DNA of 64,000 bases from Acanthaster planci (lineage: Eukaryota > Echinodermata > Asteroidea > Valvatida > Acanthasteridae). The position numbers and the translations under genes are program-made. The DNA is taken from positions 2,385,358 through 2,449,357 of the forward strand of contig NW_019091367.1 of assembly GCF_001949145.1 (NCBI RefSeq), in the 5' to 3' direction. This document shows positions 57,711-64,000 of this stretch, piece by piece; the first letter of the stretch is position 1, and every line of letters begins with the position of its first letter. The notes under the pieces are model-generated. The model was not told where the DNA came from and made no database searches. It saw nothing but the letters and a program-made list of their open reading frames with translations.

Positions 57711-59122
57711 TTCAGAAATAAGCTGTGGTATGGAGCGAGGCCTAAAGATTCCAGATTTGTTTACGGATTTTCACAATTTTTTGTCTTCCCGACTGGATGC
57801 GTTTGTGGCCACAATCGACCAAAACTCAAAATTGACAACACGAAACACCGTGTGTGATAATCGTTTACCCGAAAGGACTTAATAATTCAGTGTTAGAAGT
57901 AAACTATGGGACAGAAAGATCTCCCCGCCTTTATGTTGGTCAGTGCATACAGGTAGAACTGGTTTCTCAGGAATTTGTTTCAGACATGGGGGGGGGGGTT
58001 AAGTGACAATAGGCGGAGTGTGCCAGATTGGACTTGTTTGGGGGGTACCCCTCTGTCCCATTTCGTGCCTAGTATACGATAAACCGTGAAGTTCACAAGA
58101 AGTACACTCTTGAAAACATGCATGACATCGCTAGGGGGCGTACAATATACAACACAGATCCAGAGGTCTCAAAGAACGCCGGTTCTATATTGTTGCATGA
58201 GCATTGAAATGATCTCTTACAATGTCCTTGAAAACGATTGCCAGTAGGGCTGGACTTAATCGGCTGATTTATGGTGAAAGCCTTTGTTAGCATTGTCGGA
58301 ACATGGAGGAAGGACACAAACTTGTCGGAAATAATGAGTAAAAGTCGTGTACAAAAATCTAGCTAGATGAAATCGACAGTATTGCATAATACCTGATCTG
58401 TAACTTCTAATAACACGGAGAAACAGGGGGCGAGAACCAGTGGAAGAAATGCCGTTTCTTTTAACCATCAAGCAAAAGGGGCTCATTAGAACTAGCCCTT
58501 ACGTAACGTATTTGTCAAGCCCGATAATGCTTTTAACTGTCAAAACTCAGATTTCAAATGAACGCCTTTCTTATCGGTTTGAGATTACGACCTTAGAAGC
58601 CGGGTACCCCCGTATACACTACATCGCAACTACCCATGCTTGTTTACAATTGCCACATCGATCCACTCTACGAGTGACGACATTAAGGACACAGGAGTTT
58701 GAACTGCCCGGGATGTAACATCTGGCCAATTACCGCTTTCTGGCATGCCTGGTAAGTCCATAGCCAGAGCGCGCGAACGCTGGCCACGCACCACCTGTTT
58801 AATTTCGCAATCACGAAACCCCTTTGTACCATAGGGGTGCAGACCACTAATTCAAGTGAGAATTTTTGACCAGCTCATTAGCATTAAAAGTGCCCCCACA
58901 GTATCTTTTGAAAAAGGAGATTATTTGGCCCCCAAAATAATGAGATTGTGTAAATCGTTACCAGGATCAACTCCCTGGGTCTTTGAGCTTTCATATGAGA
59001 GCAGAAGGGCTAAAAACTACGGTTGAAAAATGGTCCTAAGTGCCCGAGAAAGTGGAGGGTTGCCACTTGAAAAATGGCTGCAATCAGACTTCGGAAAAAT
59101 TACTTTTTCAGGGGTGGTTTTG
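57711..59122. other. Intergenic, repeat-derived sequence upstream of IgC
   Basis: 57940-58085 matches 61628-61775 (GGGGGGTACCCCTCTGTCCC against GGGGGGTACCCCTCCGTCCC), and 58385-58590 matches 61375-61600 (TAGCCCTTACGTAACGT, CAAGCCCGATAATGCTTTTA). 58860-59090 repeats the IgB upstream flank. No gene is supported. Confidence 0.6.
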
Positions 59123-59228
59123 NNNNNNNNNNNNNNNNNNNNNNNNNNNNNNNNNNNNNNNNNNNNNNNNNNNNNNNNNNNNNNNNNNNNNNNNNNNNNN
59201 NNNNNNNNNNNNNNNNNNNNNNNNNNNN
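59123..59228. other. Assembly gap (106 N)
   Basis: A run of N's directly after the block that repeats the IgB upstream flank. Sequence continuity on either side is not proven. Confidence 0.99.
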
Positions 59229-61026
59229 GGGATCACCGCCGCAATTTGTCGCTGGTAATCTGCGTCCTTAAAACTTCGTATACCGAGGTATAGGAAATTG
59301 AATATTCATGTATTTGTTGGTGCTTGGTATGATCTCATGACAAATCAATTTTAATGATTGCGCAGTTGCTTGCATTACACTGTGTGCCCTAAAGCTGTTT
59401 GTGCAGCCATTGCCCTCAATAAACTCTTTCTTCTCGAGTTATTTGGGAATAAATAGCCCGGTTGTTTACAAGATTGGGTGTTTTGTTTGAATCATTTGTA
59501 TTATGGCATTTGCAAAAAAGCGTATTTTATAAGATTTTTCACGATCACTCCCTGCGATGAAATAGCGCATTTTGTTCCAAATGAACTAAGCTTCCAGTAG
59601 TGAACATTTTGATGGCCATTCTTAGCCAAATTCGTAGCAAGTCTTTGAACACTGATGTATTTGACGGAGGAGAATAGAATAAACTTTGCATGGATAATGA
59701 AACAGTGTGTCAAAATGTAAAAGTTTATTTACGATGGAAGACGTGGGTCTAATATCAGGAATTTTTTTCTCTCTCTATTTCCTGGTCACATAGATAATTT
59801 GTATTTAATTGCAAGCAAAAAACTACAAGGATATCACTGGCCCTGCTTGTCCGGCTAAGATGCAGGCAGCAATAAGACATTTTTGGAATGTTTTCTATTA
59901 TTCGTATGGCTCGGCGGCGACCATCATTGAACGCTTTGAAGAGCCTGAGTTACAACTCTCTCTGTGTCCTTCCTCTATGATAAACCACTGTCAATCTGAA
60001 CACTCTGAAAAGGTACATTAGTATATTGCGTATTGCTGCCAAAAGCGAACAAAAATTTCCTTTAAACGACTTCCTATCTAATTTAAACAACTTACTATCT
60101 CATTTGAACGACTTAGCTATACATGTAATTAGAAATAACGATCTAGCGATATTGTGTTTAAACGAGATGATAAGTCATTATCACGAGATACATGTAATCA
60201 ATTGTTAGATGAGATTTGAAGCTTTTCATGGTGGAGGTAGTCTTGGTTCCAAGACCTCCCAGTTGTTACACGATACGAACCATTAAATAAATCAACGGAG
60301 CATCATGCGCGAGTCCCAGTCTGAGTGTTTTTCCACTGGCAAATAAGGCTACACGTACTGTACATGTACACACATGTACATGTACGTAAATGTAGTATTT
60401 GTACATGTACGTGTACAGGGCGCTATTACCTCACGAATCGTTATCACAGGAAAAATGAGCCCGTCTACTTATAAGCGTAATTTTCGTTGTTATTCCAGTT
60501 GATCTCGCTTATTGCCTATTTTCAAAGCAACATTTTGGTATAAGAGTGTGTATAAAGTGCCCGTCAGATCTGATCAAAAGGAATTGTACTTCTGATTCTT
60601 TCTGCTCCAGTCTTATCCAGGTTGTCAGAGTCAAACAACCGAGCTGAGCACGCACAGAATACTTTAAATGACCCTCAGTCGTAACATTGTTAACTGATAT
60701 TGTGATAATTTGTCCAGACTTTTTGTCCACATTTATATGCATTTGCATGGTTGAAATTCTGATTGGAAATTGATGAGGATAAAAACCGTCACTGCCTTCA
60801 ATATAGCTTCAAAAGAGTTTGTGCTGATTCGCTTTATCACCGGTCCTCAGATTTAGCGTATACTATAAGCCTAAAACTTGTCTGTCCTCGAAAAAACTAA
60901 TTCGAGGAAACTGGTGCTCACTTAAATTGCAATTCCTGTACCAATCCACCTCGAATAGAAGCACCCCCTCATCGGTTAAAAAGAGCCATGTTGGTCGGAA
61001 ATAGTCCGGACATCAACCTTTTCATT
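59229..61026. other. Intergenic sequence, no gene supported
   Basis: AT-rich. It contains a CATGTACA-rich stretch at 60355-60420 and a partial dispersed repeat at 60945-61015. A 70-codon ORF at 59809-60021 shows no recognisable domain. Confidence 0.45.
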
Positions 61027-61360
61027 ATAATCATCCTTCAAAAACAACGATCAGCTTTCTACGGGCGCAGGATGTACATTATTCGCAGGTAGGCACGCCC
61101 TCCCCGAATCAAATCAGCTATAGGCTTCAGCTGCACCTTTCAACACGTATGTTCAATTCCAGGGGTCTTTTGCATACACACGATCAGCTTGTGTCCTCTC
61201 CACGTTTCATACACATGAAACGCGTAATTTTGCACCTTTGGACACCAAAATAGGAGGCAAACATTCACAGGGGATGGTTAAGGCATTCTACCTCCATGGT
61301 TAAGGCTATTTCTAACACATTCCGTGGAAAAAGAGACATGGTCATGGACGGTGCCAAAAT
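61027..61360. repeat. Orphan copy of the IgC 5' flank
   Basis: Homologous to 57295-57640, including the promoter block GGCACGCCCTCC at 61092-61103. No Ig ORF follows to the left (60000-61026), where the paralogous gene would be expected. It looks like the remnant of a lost or displaced gene copy. Confidence 0.65.
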
Positions 61361-61374
61361 AGAGATATCGACTG

Positions 61375-62070
61375 TATTGCATAGGCCTGATCTGTAACTT
61401 CTAAAACGGAAAAATTGGAAGGACATGTGGCCAAAAGGGGGAAGAATCAGTTGAAAAAATGCTGTTTCTTTTGCCATCAAACGAAAGGGGGCTCATTAGA
61501 GCTAGCCCTTACGTAACGTTTTTATCAAGCCCGATAATGCTTTTAAGAGTAAAAGCCAGGATTTCAAATGAATGCTTTTCTTATCGGTTATAGACATAAG
61601 AAGCAAAATAAGAGAACCCCTCACCTTTGCGTTGGTCACTGTTTGATTGGAATTTCAGGAATTCTTTACAGACATCGAGGGGATGTGTTAGGTAACAATA
61701 CTCTGGGGTGTGTATAGTGATATGGGCATGTAGGGGGGTACCCCTCCGTCCCATTTCTTGCTAGGTATAGTTTGGGCATCACGTCCTTACTACAACTTAC
61801 AAGCCGGGTATACCATTATACATGTACACCGGCAACCTCACAACTGCGATTCGCGTACCAATCCGCCTCGAACAGAAGCACCCCCTCATCGGTTGAAAAG
61901 AGCCATGTTGGTTGGGAGTGTTCATATTTGCTGACAGCGATGCGACCCTAACGCGTGCATTTCACAGTCGTTCGTCAACCAGCGAGGTTAAGTTCCGACC
62001 AAAGACGCCTTCGTTGCTAGGAAAACTGCGCCCTCTCTTGGTCCAACTCGAGGCACATAGTAAGCTAAAA
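61375..62070. repeat. Block of older repeats shared with 57.9-58.6 and 51.3-51.5 kb
   Basis: 61375-61600 matches 58385-58590, 61628-61775 matches 57940-58085, and 61855-62070 matches 51270-51490. The first two blocks occur in opposite order in the two places. Confidence 0.75.
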
Positions 62071-62165
62071 CTTACTTGAACCCTATGAGACTTATTCAAT
62101 GAAAAACAGAATTCGTGTACAGTCGTCGTGCGCGTGATTTGCAGCCTCATACCTCCGGTACATAC

Positions 62166-62379
62166 CTCCCCCCCCGGAAGACTGGTATATTTTATCCATC
62201 CATGCGACTGCCATTTGTGATATGATTATACCACACGTAACTGTATTTCGAGCCCTAACCACTCGAATCTGACGGCTGGCTTTCATCTTATACTGTACTG
62301 TTTCCATATATCTTAGGCGTTTGTTATGGCCTTTTCTCAACCATTCCACAAGTTCCCTAAAAACCGACGTCTCTTCCAT
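62166..62379 (-). CDS. Possible first coding exon of an unrecognised gene
   Basis: An ATG at 62379 opens MEETSVFRELVEWLRKGHNK and continues through a basic helix and TCGIIISQMAVAWMDK. It ends at GGGGAG|GTATGT, a strong donor at 62166/62165. The next exon would lie to the left; none could be confirmed. I do not recognise the family, and the ORF may be chance. Confidence 0.25.
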
Positions 62380-64000
62380 TTTTTCGGAATGTGGTTATAG
62401 AAATTAGGTTTCTTGCATAGGAACATGGAACATTATAAGAAAATACGATTTTTTTTGGGTAGACGGAAAAGGAGAACACGTAGAACAACGTGTGCGTGAT
62501 ATATACAGCCCATATTCTCAGAAAAAGTTTACGTTACTACACCTCATAAATATTCATGAGCAAATCGGAGCGCCTCATTGGCCGATTCCACCTCGCGTCC
62601 GGGAAATAGAAATGATACGCGACCAGTAGGCGTCATCCACCTCGCTGCATGCCGTGCGTTATACTACGTGTAGTTTTTCTGGTAACATCAGTAAAAAAAT
62701 CCCTCTGGAACCCGCCGCGTGAATATGTAGTCTGTATCATGTAATCTTTGCGGAACCAGTCTCGAGTTGTATCCTAATAACTATTACAGTAAAGTCCCAA
62801 AACGTATGTCGGCACCAGACTACTGAAGCCTTGTTTCTATGGTTGCACTCATCGATCTCCATTGCATTATAGAGACTGGATAGGACATCACGCATTGTTT
62901 GTGCACAAAATGCGCGGCCGAACAATGGCGGTGCTTCAGGAGGGCAATGCGATGCTGTATGCTGTGCATTTCTGGTCAATTCCGCTTCCCAGACCCCAAC
63001 AATCTTCATGTAGCGTGTGTAATGGATGACAAACAGTTGTTATGGTAGGGAAACCAGTCCATGCTACCAGGCGCTAGGCCAATTTCAATGAAGCTGCTAA
63101 GCACAAAAATTTGCTTAGCACAGTATTATCTTGCTCAGGAGAAACAGGTTATTTCCGATTATGGATGTTTTGCGCTGGGGAAATGTTTTTTTTTCCCTGC
63201 CCGACGTGTATGCTAACACTAATACACGTCAAAGGAAAAAAAATCATGCTCATGATCCATGAAATTGTCCCTGGACGCTCACAAATACGACGTTCAACCT
63301 CACAAAAAGTCACAAACACGACGTTCGAACTCACACACACGACGTTTGCCTGTCTGCTCTATTTCTGTGTCCATGGAACACCATAGGAAACAACTCAACT
63401 TTGACAGATCGCGGCGCGAGTGTTAGATCCGTTCGAGTCTCGTTCGTTTTAGCAGGACTTGCAGCTGGCCCCACACACAACTGAAAGAGTAAAGACTGAA
63501 AACGGGGTTATTGTAAGAAGTTGGCGGTGATAGCCACTGCACTGAGCCTCTCTGAATGCTAAGCCGCATGACGGCCATACTGGCTGCATATGACCACGGA
63601 GGACGCGACGAAGAGTTCCTCCGTGGTATGACATAATCCTTTTCCAGAATCGCGAGAATCGGCTTGCTTTTGTGTGTCATGCTGACTATGAAAGCAGCGC
63701 CTCACACAGCGCTTAGATTCAAACTGTGGTCGTCGGTGCTTATTCACATCTAACCTGCTACTGGTATAGAAAGAGGATGTCCTATTGTTTTTCTTTAACT
63801 GGTTCATAATTATGTGAACTTGTTGGCACCGTCTCCCACATTTTGTGTACAGATTTCCCATCATGGACATTCGAGGAAAGGGCCAAACCTTTTGTTACTT
63901 TTCACGCAAATGTGTCATTGGATTGGATCACAGACTATGGGTCTTATGCATAACAGTATTTTTGCTTCGGACTTTATCTTAATAACCACTCATCCATCCA
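62380..64000. other. Right end of the window, no gene supported
   Basis: Only short unsupported ORFs. 63078-63125 carries the left end of the 35778-type foldback element (GCCAATTTCAATGAAGCTGC, AAGCACAAAAATTTGCTTAG). Short internal repeats CACAAATACGACGTTC / CACAAACACGACGTTC / CACACACGACGTTT lie at 63279-63350. Confidence 0.5.

Noticed and set aside
1-64000. CRISPR arrays, bacterial operons or phage genes
   Set aside because: Intron-bearing animal genes, LINE and SINE remnants and no spaced identical repeats show this is eukaryotic nuclear DNA.

Overview
This is a draft-assembly window from an animal nuclear genome. It has two runs of N, at 27379-27890 and 59123-59228. GT-AG introns, single-copy animal genes, many short inverted-repeat elements and very frequent CATGTACATG-type words point to an invertebrate deuterostome. 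An echinoderm is my best guess; a hemichordate or amphioxus is not excluded.

Left part (1-30.4 kb): two conserved genes lie head to head. NOL9/Grc3, the nucleolar RNA 5'-kinase, is on the minus strand. Six coding exons are visible (290-5611) and the 3' end runs off the window. A TBK1/IKK-epsilon-type innate immune kinase is on the plus strand, with 17 coding exons from 8763 to 30421. I rebuilt both by matching splice sites and reading phase. The joined TBK1-like protein is 945 residues, much longer than vertebrate TBK1, and ends in three perfectly spaced 28-residue repeats carrying the core MPEPSQRL.

Right part (33-64 kb): there are no conserved housekeeping genes. It holds a cluster of intronless genes for small cell-surface proteins with two immunoglobulin-like domains, all on the minus strand: IgA 38960-39865, IgB 47772-48677, IgC 56332-57240, plus a broken copy IgD near 53.6-54.3 kb. 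IgA and IgB lie in a direct 6.3-kb segmental duplication (about 33.64-39.94 and 42.37-48.76 kb). The proteins have a signal peptide, N-glycosylation sites, extra cysteines and a C-terminal hydrophobic stretch with no cytoplasmic tail, so a GPI anchor is likely. IgA looks like a mosaic: its N-terminal third resembles IgC and the rest resembles IgB. A short promoter block is shared by all three genes, and an orphan copy stands alone near 61.09 kb. This cluster is the best candidate for an undescribed system. A role in recognition or immunity is inference only.

The window is also rich in miniature inverted-repeat elements, foldback hairpins, a tRNA-like SINE, a decayed LINE reverse transcriptase and older repeats shared between flanks.
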